From Streptomyces hilarionis (GTDB taxonomy: Bacteria > Actinomycetota > Actinomycetes > Streptomycetales > Streptomycetaceae), in NCBI RefSeq assembly GCF_024539675.1, contig NZ_JAHHIT010000044.1, forward strand, positions 28,156-92,155: a stretch of DNA of 64,000 bases, written 5' to 3'. Below are positions 52,813-62,491 of the stretch, piece by piece. Made by a program: the position numbers and the translations under genes. The notes below the pieces were generated by a model, which searched no databases, had not been told where the DNA came from, and saw nothing but the letters and a program-made list of their open reading frames with translations. The first letter of the stretch is position 1. Every line of letters begins with the position of its first letter.

Positions 52813-54927
52813 TCAGGGCGCGCCGACCTGTTCCGGCTGCCGCGGCGGCTCGGTCGGTTCGGACGGCCCGGCGCCGGGCACGGGTTCGCGGGAGAGGCCG
52901 CCCGGCCACCACACCTTCCGGCGCAGGAGGACGCTGGCACTGGTCACCAGGTACGTCCGTACGAGGAAGGTGTCGAGGAGTACCCCGACGGCGATCACGA
53001 AGCCGAGTTCGACGAGTTGCACGAGCCCCATGTTCATCAGCACGGCGAAGGTCGCGGCGAGGACCAGGCCGGCCGAGGCGATGACGGCGCCTGTGCTGCG
53101 CAGCGCGGTGAGCGCGGCGGTGGCCGGTTCCGCGCCGGACAGGGACTCCTCCCGCATCCGGTGCATCAGGAAGATGCCGTAGTCGACGCCGAGGGCGACG
53201 AGGAACACGAAGGACAGCAGTCCGAGCCCCGGATCGGTTCCCTTGATGTCGAGGACCGGCCCGAAGACCAGCCCGCCGATTCCGAGGGCCGCGCCCCAGA
53301 CCGCGACCACGGCGGCCACCAGGACGAGCGGCGCGACGAGGCTGCGCAGCAGGACGAACAGGATGAGCAGCACCGAGACGAGGACCAGGGGTACGACGAT
53401 CTTCGTGTCCCGGCTGTTGGTGTCCTCCAGGTCGATCTGCTGGGCGCTGTCCCCGCCGACGTACGAGCCCTTCAGTTCGCTGCGCAGGGACTTGATGGTG
53501 GCGGTCTCGCCCGCCGACTGGGGTGCGTCCTTCGCGATGACGGAGATCTCGGCCCAGCCGTCTCCCGTACGGCCCTTCTCGGCGCTCTCGACTCCCCGGG
53601 TGTCCCGGATCGCCGCGAGGGTCCGGTCGGCCTGGTCCGCCGGGGTGATCACGTCGATGGGCTGGATGCCGCGCTCGGGGAAGGCCCGGGCGAGGGTCTG
53701 CATGGCGGTGACGGCCTCCGGCTTGGTGACGAAGGAGTCCTCCTGCTTGACCGGTCCCGGCAGGTTGAGCGTGCCGAGGGCGAGTGCGCCGAGCAGGACG
53801 GCTCCGGTCGCGAGCACGGTCAGCGGCCTGCGTGCGGCGGAGTCGCCCATCGCGGCGAAGAGGCCGCGCCGCGCCTTGTGTTCGCTGCCGTAGGCCGGGA
53901 CGAGCGGCCAGAAGACCCGCCGCCCGAGCAGGACGAGAACGGCCGGGAGCAGTGTCAGCATCGCGATCAGCGCGCACAGCACACCGACCGTGCCGAGCGG
54001 GCCCATCCCGCGGCTGCTGTTGAGATCGGCGGCGAGCAGGCACAGCAGGCCGGCGGCGACCGTGCCGGAGGAGGCGAGCACGGCGGGCCCGCAACCGCGC
54101 AGGGCGGCGGCCATGGCGTCGTACGGGCGCTCGATGCGCCGCAGTTCCTCCCGGTAGCGGGATACGAGGAGCAGTGCGTAGTCGGTTCCCGCGCCGAACA
54201 CGAGGATCGTCATCACGCCGGAGCTCTGGCCCGTGACGGTGGTGCCGAAGGCCTGGTGGAGCCCGTACGCGACGCCCATCGACATGTAGTCGGCGATGCC
54301 GGCGACGACGAGCGGCACGAGCCACAGCACCGGGCTGCGGTAGATCAGGATCAGCAGGAGGGCGACGACGGCGACGGTGGTGTAGAGCAGTGGCCCGCCG
54401 AGTGAGTCGTAGACCTTGCCGGCGTCCGTGCCGAGCGCTGCGGTGCCGCCCACCTCGACGCTCAGCCCGTCCTGGTCGCGGGCGATGCCGCGGACGTCCT
54501 CGACGAGCGCGTCCCGCAGCTTCTCGTCGTGCCCGGGCTCGTTGCTGACGACGGGGTACATGAGGGTCGTACCGTCGTCGGACGCAATCCCCTTGGGCGT
54601 CCCGCCGACCAGCTCATGCGCTTGGGCGATCTCGGCGACCTGCCCGGCCGCCATCCGCCGGTCGTCGGCGCTCAGCCCGCCGTCCCGGTGATACACGATC
54701 ACCATCTCGGTGCTCTCGCCCCCGGGCAGCGCGTCCTGTAGGCGGGCCGCTCGGGTCGAGTCGGCGCTGGAGGGCAGGTAGTCGGTGGCCCGGTCGTGCT
54801 GCACGTCGCCGATCTTGGCCGCGAACGGGCCGACCAGCGCGAGTGCGGCCACCCAAAGCCCGAGCAGCACCCAGGGCACGGCTCGCCTGCGTCCCCCACC
54901 CTTCGTGGTTGTCTTCCCGACCGTCAT
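52813..54927 (-). CDS. MMPL/RND family transporter
   Basis: 704 residues. Two RND-like halves: N-terminal transmembrane helix and large extracellular loop (DYLPSSADSTRAARLQDALPGGESTEMVIVYHRDGGLS), then transmembrane blocks such as FGAGTDYALLLVSRYREELRR and FVFLVALGVDYGIFLMHRMREE. MmpL-type proteins move lipids, siderophores or drugs by proton motive force. First gene of an operon with the two-component system. ATG 54925-54927. Confidence 0.92.
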   Translation of the reverse strand: MTVGKTTTKGGGRRRAVPWVLLGLWVAALALVGPFAAKIGDVQHDRATDYLPSSADSTRAARLQDALPGGESTEMVIVYHRDGGLSADDRRMAAGQVAEIAQAHELVGGTPKGIASDDGTTLMYPVVSNEPGHDEKLRDALVEDVRGIARDQDGLSVEVGGTAALGTDAGKVYDSLGGPLLYTTVAVVALLLILIYRSPVLWLVPLVVAGIADYMSMGVAYGLHQAFGTTVTGQSSGVMTILVFGAGTDYALLLVSRYREELRRIERPYDAMAAALRGCGPAVLASSGTVAAGLLCLLAADLNSSRGMGPLGTVGVLCALIAMLTLLPAVLVLLGRRVFWPLVPAYGSEHKARRGLFAAMGDSAARRPLTVLATGAVLLGALALGTLNLPGPVKQEDSFVTKPEAVTAMQTLARAFPERGIQPIDVITPADQADRTLAAIRDTRGVESAEKGRTGDGWAEISVIAKDAPQSAGETATIKSLRSELKGSYVGGDSAQQIDLEDTNSRDTKIVVPLVLVSVLLILFVLLRSLVAPLVLVAAVVAVWGAALGIGGLVFGPVLDIKGTDPGLGLLSFVFLVALGVDYGIFLMHRMREESLSGAEPATAALTALRSTGAVIASAGLVLAATFAVLMNMGLVQLVELGFVIAVGVLLDTFLVRTYLVTSASVLLRRKVWWPGGLSREPVPGAGPSEPTEPPRQPEQVGAP

Positions 54928-55279
54928 GAGCAGATCTCCCTCGCTACGACTACGACCGTTTCAGTTGTCAGCCTTCCGGCACGGGAAGGTGTTGGCGTCG
55001 GACGGGAGGGGGAGCCCGCCGGTACTGCCCGGGGTGGCCGGGGGTGCGGATTACTCCCCCGGGAGTATCGGCAGCCGCGGGTGCATGGTCGTCTGCGGGG
55101 GCGGGTGGGGTTGGGGGCATGGTTCCCCGTCCGGGCGACGGGGACGTGCCGCTCCACATCGCGGGTCCGGGTCGACGAGCCAGGTGCGCAGTCCCAGGGG
55201 CTGTCGCGCAGCGCATCCCGGGACCCGGGGCATCGGTCGCGCGCGGTGCGGCGGCCGGTGAGAGCCGCCGCTCGCCCGC
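54928..55279. other. Intergenic region, about 350 bp
   Basis: Between the MMPL gene and the VWA-like gene. No supported gene. Probably the promoter for the MMPL operon. Confidence 0.35.
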
Positions 55280-56620
55280 TCAGCCGATCTGGACGACGCG
55301 CGCCCAGGACGGCGGGGTCTCGGGCACGTAGTCGGGATTCTCCTCGTCCCTGGCGCGCAGGGGGCGGGGGAAGAGACCGACGACGGTGCGGCAGGGCGGC
55401 GGCGCGGAGGGCCACGGCGTCTGACCGTCCGTGAGCGCGACGATCACGTCCGGGCGCGGCCCGGAGCGCAGCGCCCGGGCGAAACCCGACCGCAGGTCCG
55501 TGCCTCCGCCGCCGACCAGCTCGATGTTCTCGGCGCGGCACAGAGGAACGGCGACTCCGGCCGCGGCGTCGCAGGAGACGACCGACACCAGGTCGCGCCG
55601 GCCGCCCACCGCCCGCGAGATCGCCGCCACCTCCAGCAGTGCACTGCCCAGCTCGGCGTCGCTCACCGAGCCGGAGGTGTCGATCACGACGCACACGCGG
55701 GGTGGTGTCCGGCGCAGGCTCGGCAGCACCACCCCGGGGACACTGGCGGAGCGACGGGACGGGCGCCGGTAGCTGTGGTTCTCGCCGCCTCCGGGCGCAC
55801 CCGCCGCCGAGCGGACCGCCGCCCCCAGCAACTGTCGCCAGGGCTGCGCCGGATGGAACGCCTGGTCCGCCCACCGGCGCCACCCCTCCGGGGCCTCGCC
55901 GGGCCGCCCCTTGATGCCCTCCGCGACCCGGAAACGCACGGCGTCCCGTTGCTGCCGGGTCAGTCCGTGCGCCCCTTCCGGACCCAGTTCCCACGGCCGC
56001 TCCTGTCCGTCGGCGCCGCCTCCGCAGTCCAGCCAGGCGAGATCCGCCGCGAGCCCGGCCATCGACGCGGTCCGCAGGTACTCCTCCATCAGCAGCCCCG
56101 GGGCCAACCGCAGCAGCCCGGGCAGCACCGCTCCCGTCGGCCGGGGCAGACCGTCTCCGTAGATGTCGTCGTTGATCTCGAAGTCCGCGGCGATGTTCCG
56201 CCGCAACCGCTCGCCCGGACCGAACGCCTCGTGCTGCTGTGCGTAGCGTTCGCTCCGGCCGTGGTGGTCCCGGAGGAGGTGGGACACCTCGTGCACCCAG
56301 ACGCCCGCCAGTTCCTCCACCGGCATGCGAGCCACGAACGCGGGGGACACGTAGCAGCGCCAGTGCGCGTCCACCGCCATCGTGGGCACCGACCGTTCCT
56401 CCACCACGTGCAGCGCGAAGAGAGCGTCGGCGAGGTAGGGGCGCACCTTCACCGCGTGCAGCCGCGCGGCGAGCAACTTGGCCGTGTCCAGGGGGAGGCC
56501 GGCTGCCTCGGCCTGCCCGCCGGAGCCGTTCGGTGGCCTGAGCGGGGTGGCCCGGACGGGACGCGGCGGCGCGGGCGGGGGCAGCGGACGGGGCACCGGA
56601 GGCTTCTGGACAGCGGTCAC
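55280..56620 (-). CDS. DUF2201/VWA-like metallopeptidase-type protein
   Basis: 446 residues. The N-terminal DUF2201 domain has ELAGVWVHEVSHLLRDHHGRSERYA with an HExxH-like HEVSH zinc motif and NIAADFEINDDIY. The C-terminal VWA-like domain shows VCVVIDTSGSVSDAELGSALLEVAAISRAVGG (MIDAS DxSxS) and VIVALTDGQTPWP. These pair with MoxR-type AAA ATPases. GTG 56620 overlaps the ATPase stop (GTGA). Third gene of an operon with the ATPase and the protein at 58049. Substrates unknown. Confidence 0.88.
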   Translation of the reverse strand: MTAVQKPPVPRPLPPPAPPRPVRATPLRPPNGSGGQAEAAGLPLDTAKLLAARLHAVKVRPYLADALFALHVVEERSVPTMAVDAHWRCYVSPAFVARMPVEELAGVWVHEVSHLLRDHHGRSERYAQQHEAFGPGERLRRNIAADFEINDDIYGDGLPRPTGAVLPGLLRLAPGLLMEEYLRTASMAGLAADLAWLDCGGGADGQERPWELGPEGAHGLTRQQRDAVRFRVAEGIKGRPGEAPEGWRRWADQAFHPAQPWRQLLGAAVRSAAGAPGGGENHSYRRPSRRSASVPGVVLPSLRRTPPRVCVVIDTSGSVSDAELGSALLEVAAISRAVGGRRDLVSVVSCDAAAGVAVPLCRAENIELVGGGGTDLRSGFARALRSGPRPDVIVALTDGQTPWPSAPPPCRTVVGLFPRPLRARDEENPDYVPETPPSWARVVQIG

Positions 56621-57915
56621 CGGCCCGCCCCCGGACGGCCGGCCGTGGCCACCACGCCGACCCGCCGCACCGACCGGTCCGCCGCAAGGGCCAGGCCGAT
56701 CACCGCGGCCAGCCGGTCCATCGTCTCCGGCACCTCCCAGTCGTCGCGACGCAGCCCGGCCAGGGCCGATGCCGGGCCGACCAGCAGATCCGCAGCGCCG
56801 GTCTCCAGCGCGCGGACCAGCACGGCCCAGCCCGCCTCCCAGCGCCTGCGTTCCGGCCGTGCACCGACGGCGGCGACGACCGAATCCAGCACCGCCTGCC
56901 GCAGGTCGCCCCGCTGCGGCAGCACCGCGGCGGCGGGATCGGCCAGCAGGGATTCCGGATCCGGCAGGTCCATCCGGTCCAGATAGGCGCACAGTTCGAG
57001 CCCTGCTCCGTCACCCACCGCACCGCGTACGAGCAGAGCCAGGACGTCACGGGAGACCGAGGCGGCCGTGGCGAAGGCGAGCAGTGTCAGGGCGGCGTCC
57101 CAACTGCGGGGCGACGGCCAGGCACCGCCGCGCCGGGTCTCACTGTTCGGCAACCGGTGGATCAGCGTCGGCCGGGCGGCCAGGAATCCGCACACCACGC
57201 GACGGGAGAACGCCACGGCCTCCGGCAGACGCTCGGGCGCCAGCCGGGGGAGTTCCGCCCTGGGCCAGACGCCACCGAGCCCGCGTACCACCACCTCCTG
57301 GTCGTGCACCCAGTACAGGTGGACGAACCGGTTGGCCAGCGGCGGACTGAGTTCCCACCCGTCGGCTGCGGACGCGCGCGGGTTGGCGGCGGCCACGATC
57401 CGCACACCCGGCGGCAGTTGCAGCGCGCCGACCCGGCGTTCGAGGACGACCCGGAGCAGGGCGGCCTGAACGGCCGGTGTGGCGGTGGAGAGTTCGTCCA
57501 GGAAGAGCAGGCCGCGTCCGGCGCGCACGAGGTCGACGGCCCACTGCGGCGGAGCCATCGGCACGCCCTGGACCGCCGGGTCCTCGCCCACGATCGGCAG
57601 CCCCGAGAAGTCGGACGGCTCATGGACGCTGGCGATCACCGTGGTCAGCGGCAGGTCGAGGGAAGCGGCCAGCTGGGTGAGGGCCGCGGTCTTGCCGATG
57701 CCCGGCTCGCCCCACAAGAGCACGGGCAGGTCCGCTGCGACGGCGATGGTGAGTGCTTCGAGTTGTTCGTCCGGACGCGATTCGGTGGTGGTCGTCCGCA
57801 GGAGGGTCAACAGGCTGTCGGCAATGGCGAGTTGGGCGCCCGTCTCCTTCGCCCGGCCGGAGGGGGAGGGATCGGCGGACGGCGTCGGGGTGTGCAGGAG
57901 GGTGCTGGAAGTCAT
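56617..57915 (-). CDS. MoxR-type AAA+ ATPase
   Basis: 432 residues. AAA module: Walker A LLWGEPGIGKTAALTQLAASL, Walker B LLFLDELSTATPAVQAALLRVVLERRVGALQLPPGVRIVAAANP (sensor 1), and EPSDFSGLPIVGE. Typical MoxR/RavA layout with C-terminal lid. It likely remodels the VWA partner encoded directly downstream. ATG 57915. Second in the operon. Confidence 0.92.
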   Translation of the reverse strand: MTSSTLLHTPTPSADPSPSGRAKETGAQLAIADSLLTLLRTTTTESRPDEQLEALTIAVAADLPVLLWGEPGIGKTAALTQLAASLDLPLTTVIASVHEPSDFSGLPIVGEDPAVQGVPMAPPQWAVDLVRAGRGLLFLDELSTATPAVQAALLRVVLERRVGALQLPPGVRIVAAANPRASAADGWELSPPLANRFVHLYWVHDQEVVVRGLGGVWPRAELPRLAPERLPEAVAFSRRVVCGFLAARPTLIHRLPNSETRRGGAWPSPRSWDAALTLLAFATAASVSRDVLALLVRGAVGDGAGLELCAYLDRMDLPDPESLLADPAAAVLPQRGDLRQAVLDSVVAAVGARPERRRWEAGWAVLVRALETGAADLLVGPASALAGLRRDDWEVPETMDRLAAVIGLALAADRSVRRVGVVATAGRPGAGR

Positions 57916-58048
57916 GGGATCACCTGGAGAGGATCGAGGGAGCGGAAAGGTCCGTTCCGGAGGTCGAGAGTGGGGGTGCGCGCAACGCGCGGCGGAGGAA
58001 CGGTGTGGCCGGACGGTGGGGGGCCGGCGCGCGTGGCCGGCGCGTCGG

Positions 58049-59551
58049 TCAGGGAAGCAGACCGATGCGGGGCCGCGACCGGCTGCTCAGCTTGTGGCGC
58101 ACGGAAGGCGGCGTACGGCGTTCCAGACGGGGCCGGTGGTCCGATCTGGCCCGCCTCGCGCCAGGGACGCCGTCGCTGCCCGCGTCACCGGCGGCCAGGT
58201 GCGCGGACTGCAACCCCGAGCGGAAGAGGCCATGCTCGAGTCGGCGGGCCATGGCCGAGTCCAGCTCGTCCCGGAGCGGCCCGTCGCGCAGGATCGCGCC
58301 GGGGCCGAGCAGCCCTTCGAGTACGGCGAACGCCCCGGTGACGTCACCGTGGCCCAGCCGCTCCCGGACCGCGGGCAGAGCCTCCGGGGCGCGGTGCACC
58401 GCGTCGATCGCCCGCAGGCACGGCAGCGGGGGCCCGCCGAGCGCCACGAGCATCTCCTCGCGCCGTAGTTGGTCGCGGTCGTGGTCGACCGCGGTCAGCA
58501 CGCCGTCCCGCAGCGCGATCCGGTGGACCTCGCCCCGGCACTCCACACGATGCGGATCGCCCGGCGGTCGCGTGGAGGAGCCCGCGGACGCGGAGCCGTT
58601 CGGCGCCAGCACGTCCACGAGGAGGGGGTGCAGACGCTCGGCCGGCACGAGCCCGGCGCGCAGCAGCTCCAGATCGGGCAGCACCCGGGCCGCCGCTTCC
58701 GGCAGCACCGGAAGCACGGCGACCTCGTGCGGTGGCAGCGCGTCCTCGGGCAGGGGCCGCAGCGCGGGGACATGGCTGTCGTCCGGGGCGACGAGTTCGA
58801 GCACCGTGCGGCTCCGCGAACCGAGCCGCACGGTGAACGCCCCGCGGGGAAGGCCCTCGGCGCGCAACAGCAGTTCGGCCTCGGCGGCCCACCTCCCCAC
58901 AGCCCAGCAGGAGTCGAGGCCCACGCGACCCTCGGTCGCGTCCGCGGGGAACGGATCGTCCGGTGGGTGACCGGGGTCGGGTGCCGATCGGGAACGGAGC
59001 CCGTCCACACCGCACCGCCAGGCCAGTTCGCCGACCCGGTCCGCGTCCCAGAGATGCCGGTGGAGGTCCAGCCGGAAGCGCCGTTCGGGATGCGGATGCG
59101 GATGCGGATGACGGCCGGGGGAGCCGCTCCCCGGGCCCTCCCACAGGGCGAGGGACATGTGCTGCCCGCCGTCCGCCCGGGCCGGCGGTGTCCGCACCAC
59201 CAGGTGCAGCGGCGCGCCGCCGGGTCTGCGGTAGCGGGCAAGCGTGAGGGTGAGTCCGGGGCGGAGCCGTCCGTCCGGGGCGCTGCGGGGCATGTGCCAC
59301 CGCAGCAGGTCCGGCGCCAGCCGACGCAGATCCTGACGGAGCCGTGCGGTGAGATCGGTGCCGTGACGGTCGCGCACGGCGCGCAGATCGAGGTCGACGT
59401 AGACGCGGGCGGCCGCGCAGGCCCCCGCCCAGTCGCCGACCGCACGCCGCGCGGCCGCTTCCTCGATCATGGACGGTGGCACGGCGTACTCGCGCACGCG
59501 CTGCCACATCGACAGGTGGGGCGGAATCTCCGTCGCGAAGTGATGTGCCAT
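58049..59551 (-). CDS. Conserved hypothetical protein of the MoxR-VWA operon
   Basis: 500 residues. The N-terminus MAHHFATEIPPHLSMWQRVREYAVPPSMIEEAAARRAVGDWAGACAAARVYVDLDLRAVR contains tetratricopeptide-like helices, then SGSPGRHPHPHPHPERRFRLDLHRHLWD with an HP repeat encoded by a GATGCG hexamer run (about 59088-59110). No catalytic motif recognised. ATG 59551 with AAGGTGAG upstream. It is the first gene of the operon and may be the substrate or cofactor for the MoxR ATPase. Confidence 0.7.
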   Translation of the reverse strand: MAHHFATEIPPHLSMWQRVREYAVPPSMIEEAAARRAVGDWAGACAAARVYVDLDLRAVRDRHGTDLTARLRQDLRRLAPDLLRWHMPRSAPDGRLRPGLTLTLARYRRPGGAPLHLVVRTPPARADGGQHMSLALWEGPGSGSPGRHPHPHPHPERRFRLDLHRHLWDADRVGELAWRCGVDGLRSRSAPDPGHPPDDPFPADATEGRVGLDSCWAVGRWAAEAELLLRAEGLPRGAFTVRLGSRSRTVLELVAPDDSHVPALRPLPEDALPPHEVAVLPVLPEAAARVLPDLELLRAGLVPAERLHPLLVDVLAPNGSASAGSSTRPPGDPHRVECRGEVHRIALRDGVLTAVDHDRDQLRREEMLVALGGPPLPCLRAIDAVHRAPEALPAVRERLGHGDVTGAFAVLEGLLGPGAILRDGPLRDELDSAMARRLEHGLFRSGLQSAHLAAGDAGSDGVPGARRARSDHRPRLERRTPPSVRHKLSSRSRPRIGLLP

Positions 59552-59694
59552 CAGCACTCACCTTGCGCGAATGATTCCCCCAATCCGAGAGTGGAGAAGG
59601 TCTTCATCCCGCGCATCGTAACCACGCCGACGACGATCTGTCTCCCCCGATTTCCCGCGTCGCCACCGACGGTCCGACGGCTCACACTGGCGTG

Positions 59695-60228
59695 ATGAGC
59701 GATCACGAAACGCCCGATCCGGCCCGTCCGCTGCTGCGCCGTCCCGAGGACGGAGAGCTCATCGACGTCGCCGGTGTCGCCCACTTCTTCCGGCTCACCG
59801 GCGCACACACGGCCGGGCACTTCGCCTTCGAGGAGTTCAGCCTCGCACCCGGCGTCATCGGCGCCAGGCCGCACGTGCACGACGGCCACGACGAGTACTT
59901 CTACGTGCTGGAGGGCGAGTTGACGCTGCACACCGGGGAGGGCGAGGTGGTGGCCGGACCAGGGCACCTGCTCGCCGCCACGCGTGGCACCCCGCACGGC
60001 TTCCGCAACGCGGGCCCGCTCACCGCCAGGGCACTGTGCCTGTACACACCCGCCGGATACGAGGACTACTTCCGGGACGTCCACGCCGCCGTGGCCGGCG
60101 GAGCCGACGCGACCGACGCCCTGCTGGAGGAGTTCCGCGGTCGCTACCGAACGCGCTCCCACGTGGTCCCGACGGAACCGCTTCCGGCGTCCCGGACGGC
60201 GCCCGGCCCTGAGAAGCGCAGCAGCTGA
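59695..60228 (+). CDS. Cupin domain protein
   Basis: 177 residues. Cupin motif 1: GARPHVHDGHDEYFYVLEGELTLH (His and Glu metal ligands), motif 2: ATRGTPHGFRNAG. A C-terminal helix follows. Small-molecule dioxygenase or isomerase-like metal site; substrate unknown. ATG 59695 (GTG at 59692 in frame). Divergent from the operon at 59551. Confidence 0.85.
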   Translation: MSDHETPDPARPLLRRPEDGELIDVAGVAHFFRLTGAHTAGHFAFEEFSLAPGVIGARPHVHDGHDEYFYVLEGELTLHTGEGEVVAGPGHLLAATRGTPHGFRNAGPLTARALCLYTPAGYEDYFRDVHAAVAGGADATDALLEEFRGRYRTRSHVVPTEPLPASRTAPGPEKRSS

Positions 60229-60542
60229 CGTGCGACGCTGCCGGCGATTGCCCGCCGGGGCCCGAGGGACGCCGCCCACCTCTGCGTGGACGCGACCGGT
60301 CGCGCGAGCACCGATGGCCACCTCGCCGGTGGACAGCGCCGCGTCACGACGGTGGAGTCGACGGCGCGGGGATGGATCTCTGCGACTGCGGATGTGACAA
60401 GCCTGCCGAGTGCATGGTCCGGGTGCGCGCCGCACGGTGGAGACCGTGCGTGCGTCGTGGACGCGGTATGCGCTCGGCAGGCGTGTCGGGGTGAGCAGTG
60501 CCTTCTCTCAGATCACCTCTCCTTGGCGAGGCCGGTTGCTCG
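60229..60542. other. Intergenic region before the arabinofuranosidase
   Basis: 314 bases between convergent genes; no gene supported, no evident terminator. Confidence 0.3.
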
Positions 60543-62111
60543 TCAGCTCCAGGGAGAGGTGGTGAGCCAGCTGGTGTCCTGGGCCCATGACGTCGTGGAG
60601 TCCCAGGTGTTGGCGCCGCCGTTGCCGGCTATGTAGGCCGTGTAGTTGTAGTGGCGGATGTACTTCGTCGGGAAGTTGAACGACTGGAACGACTTTCCGA
60701 CCCCGCTGTTGCCGGTGGTGGGGCAGAAGGTGGCGTCCTGCGCGAACGCGGCAGCTCCGTTGTCGGTGTTCAGATAGAGCTGGTAGTTGAAGTGGCGCAG
60801 GAACTGGCCGGGCTTGTCGGCGGACTCGAAGGACAGGCAGGAGCTGTTGGCGAGACCGTTGCGGACGATCCAGGTGGCGTCGGCCTTGTCGGTGGCCGGG
60901 CTGGCGGTGTTGATGCTGGAGATGACGACTTTGGTGTCGGCGTCGTCGTGGCGCAGGTAGTGCGAGGTGCAGCAGGGCGAGGTGGTTGCCTGGAGGGAGA
61001 TCCGGGAGCCGGGGGTCAGTGAGCCGGTGCTGGTCGAGCCGCTGGTGTAGCCGGCCGCGGTGATGTTGGCCTGGACGGCGTTCTCGGTGGCGTCGGAGGG
61101 GTAGCCCTGGGTCATGACGCCTTCGTAGAAGGTGCCTTGGCCGCTGTTGCTGTTGTCACCGCCGATGCCGAGAATGATCGCGCCCTGCTTCTTCATCGGG
61201 TTGTAGCCGGTGTCGTTGGGGCGTACGCCGTTGTAGAAGGTGGACAGGCCGCCCGACTGGGCGTTGCCGCCGCGGATGGCCCACTGGTTGGGGCCGCCCT
61301 TGAGCATGGCGGTCAGGAACCGGTTGTCGATGCTGGGGTCGCCCGCGTTGAATCCGCGGTTCACGCCGGAGAACAGGCCGTTCTCCAGGTCGGCCATGAC
61401 CCAGGGGCCGTTGCCGCTGCCCCAGCCCCAGCCTTTGCTGTTGCCGAAGTAGAGGGCCTCCATGGTGCCGTTGCCGTCGTCGTTGCCGCTCGTCTCGGCG
61501 TTGCCGTAGTCGAAGCAGCAGCCGCCGTTGAAGTGCGTGCCGTCGAAGATCGCGTACATGCCCTCGGGCTGGTCGCCGGTGGCGATGCCGTTGGTGTTGT
61601 TGTTGCGGTAGCCGGTGCCGGGGGCCACGTAGACGCCGTACGCCTTGTGGCCGCCCACGGTGACCGGCGCCTCGAACGCGTTGGCCAGGTTGTCGTTCCC
61701 GCCCGCCGCCGGCCCGGGCCAGTGCCCCCTCAGCGCTTGGGTGAGGTTGTTGCCCTTGGGGGACTGGTCGTAGATGACGGTGATGACGCAGCTGGTGTTC
61801 GCGCAGAACGAGTCCTGCTGGGCGGCGTCGGCGTAGCCGCCGGAGCTCAGTAGGCCGATGTTCTTGGTGGCGTTGTCGGAGGCACGCTTGACCTGGTACA
61901 GCGGGCCGTTGTACGCCCCGTACAGGGCGCGGGTGGTGCTGTGTGCCGCTACGCAGGGGGTGTTGCCCGCGGCGTAGATGTCGCATGGGCCCTGGGTCGC
62001 GGCCTGCGAAGTGGTGGCTGTCGCGGTGAGCAGGCCGGCGGCGAGGGCGGCGGTGGCACCGGCGGCGAGCAGCGCGCGTCTGACGCTGCGCATCCACAAT
62101 GGCTTGATCAT
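60543..62111 (-). CDS. abfB: Secreted GH54 alpha-L-arabinofuranosidase with AbfB (CBM42) domain
   Basis: 522 residues. Signal peptide MIKPLWMRSVRRALLAAGATAALAAGLLTATATTSQAA. The GH54 catalytic domain (about 40-350) reads GPCDIYAAGNTPCVAAHSTTRALYGAYNGPLYQVKR, with FDGTHFNGGCCFDYGNAETSGNDDGNGTMEALYFG. The C-terminal AbfB domain (CBM42) binds arabinofuranose side chains: repeats SRISLQATTSPCCTSHYLRHDD, SCLSFESADKPGQFLRHFNYQLYL, SFNFPTKYIRHYNYTAYI. Removes arabinose from arabinoxylan/arabinan. GGAGGAG before ATG 62111. Confidence 0.92.
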   Translation of the reverse strand: MIKPLWMRSVRRALLAAGATAALAAGLLTATATTSQAATQGPCDIYAAGNTPCVAAHSTTRALYGAYNGPLYQVKRASDNATKNIGLLSSGGYADAAQQDSFCANTSCVITVIYDQSPKGNNLTQALRGHWPGPAAGGNDNLANAFEAPVTVGGHKAYGVYVAPGTGYRNNNTNGIATGDQPEGMYAIFDGTHFNGGCCFDYGNAETSGNDDGNGTMEALYFGNSKGWGWGSGNGPWVMADLENGLFSGVNRGFNAGDPSIDNRFLTAMLKGGPNQWAIRGGNAQSGGLSTFYNGVRPNDTGYNPMKKQGAIILGIGGDNSNSGQGTFYEGVMTQGYPSDATENAVQANITAAGYTSGSTSTGSLTPGSRISLQATTSPCCTSHYLRHDDADTKVVISSINTASPATDKADATWIVRNGLANSSCLSFESADKPGQFLRHFNYQLYLNTDNGAAAFAQDATFCPTTGNSGVGKSFQSFNFPTKYIRHYNYTAYIAGNGGANTWDSTTSWAQDTSWLTTSPWS

Positions 62112-62491
62112 GAAGGGCTCCTCCAGAGGGTGGGGTGCGGTACGTCGACGCACGCTCGGTGTCCGGTGGCGCGGACGGCGAGGGTTGCCTCGGCGCTGCC
62201 GGGCCCGGTGCCGGAGTCTGTGCTCTGCGGCACCGGGCCCGGTGCTGGGTGCTCGCCGGCTCCAGGGGGGGGCGGCGAGTCGGTCGGTGTCCTCGGCCCA
62301 CGACGTCGGGCGGTCCCGGGCGCATCTCAGGCGGTGGATCTGCCCGCACGCGGATCTCGGCCGGGCTTCACGGACCCGGGGGGGGCGCCGGCGTACTCCG
62401 GGAAGTGCCGGCGCCCGCTGGGGCCGACCAGGGCCGGCAGCGGTCGCGTCCCGGTGTCGTCAGCGCGTTCCTCGTCCTTGTCGACGTGGGG
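62112..62491. other. Intergenic region between the two arabinan enzymes
   Basis: 380 bases between GH43 (upstream) and GH54 (downstream) genes, same strand. No supported gene; a promoter for the GH54 gene is likely. Runs of G (62263-62271, 62379-62385) are present. Confidence 0.35.
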
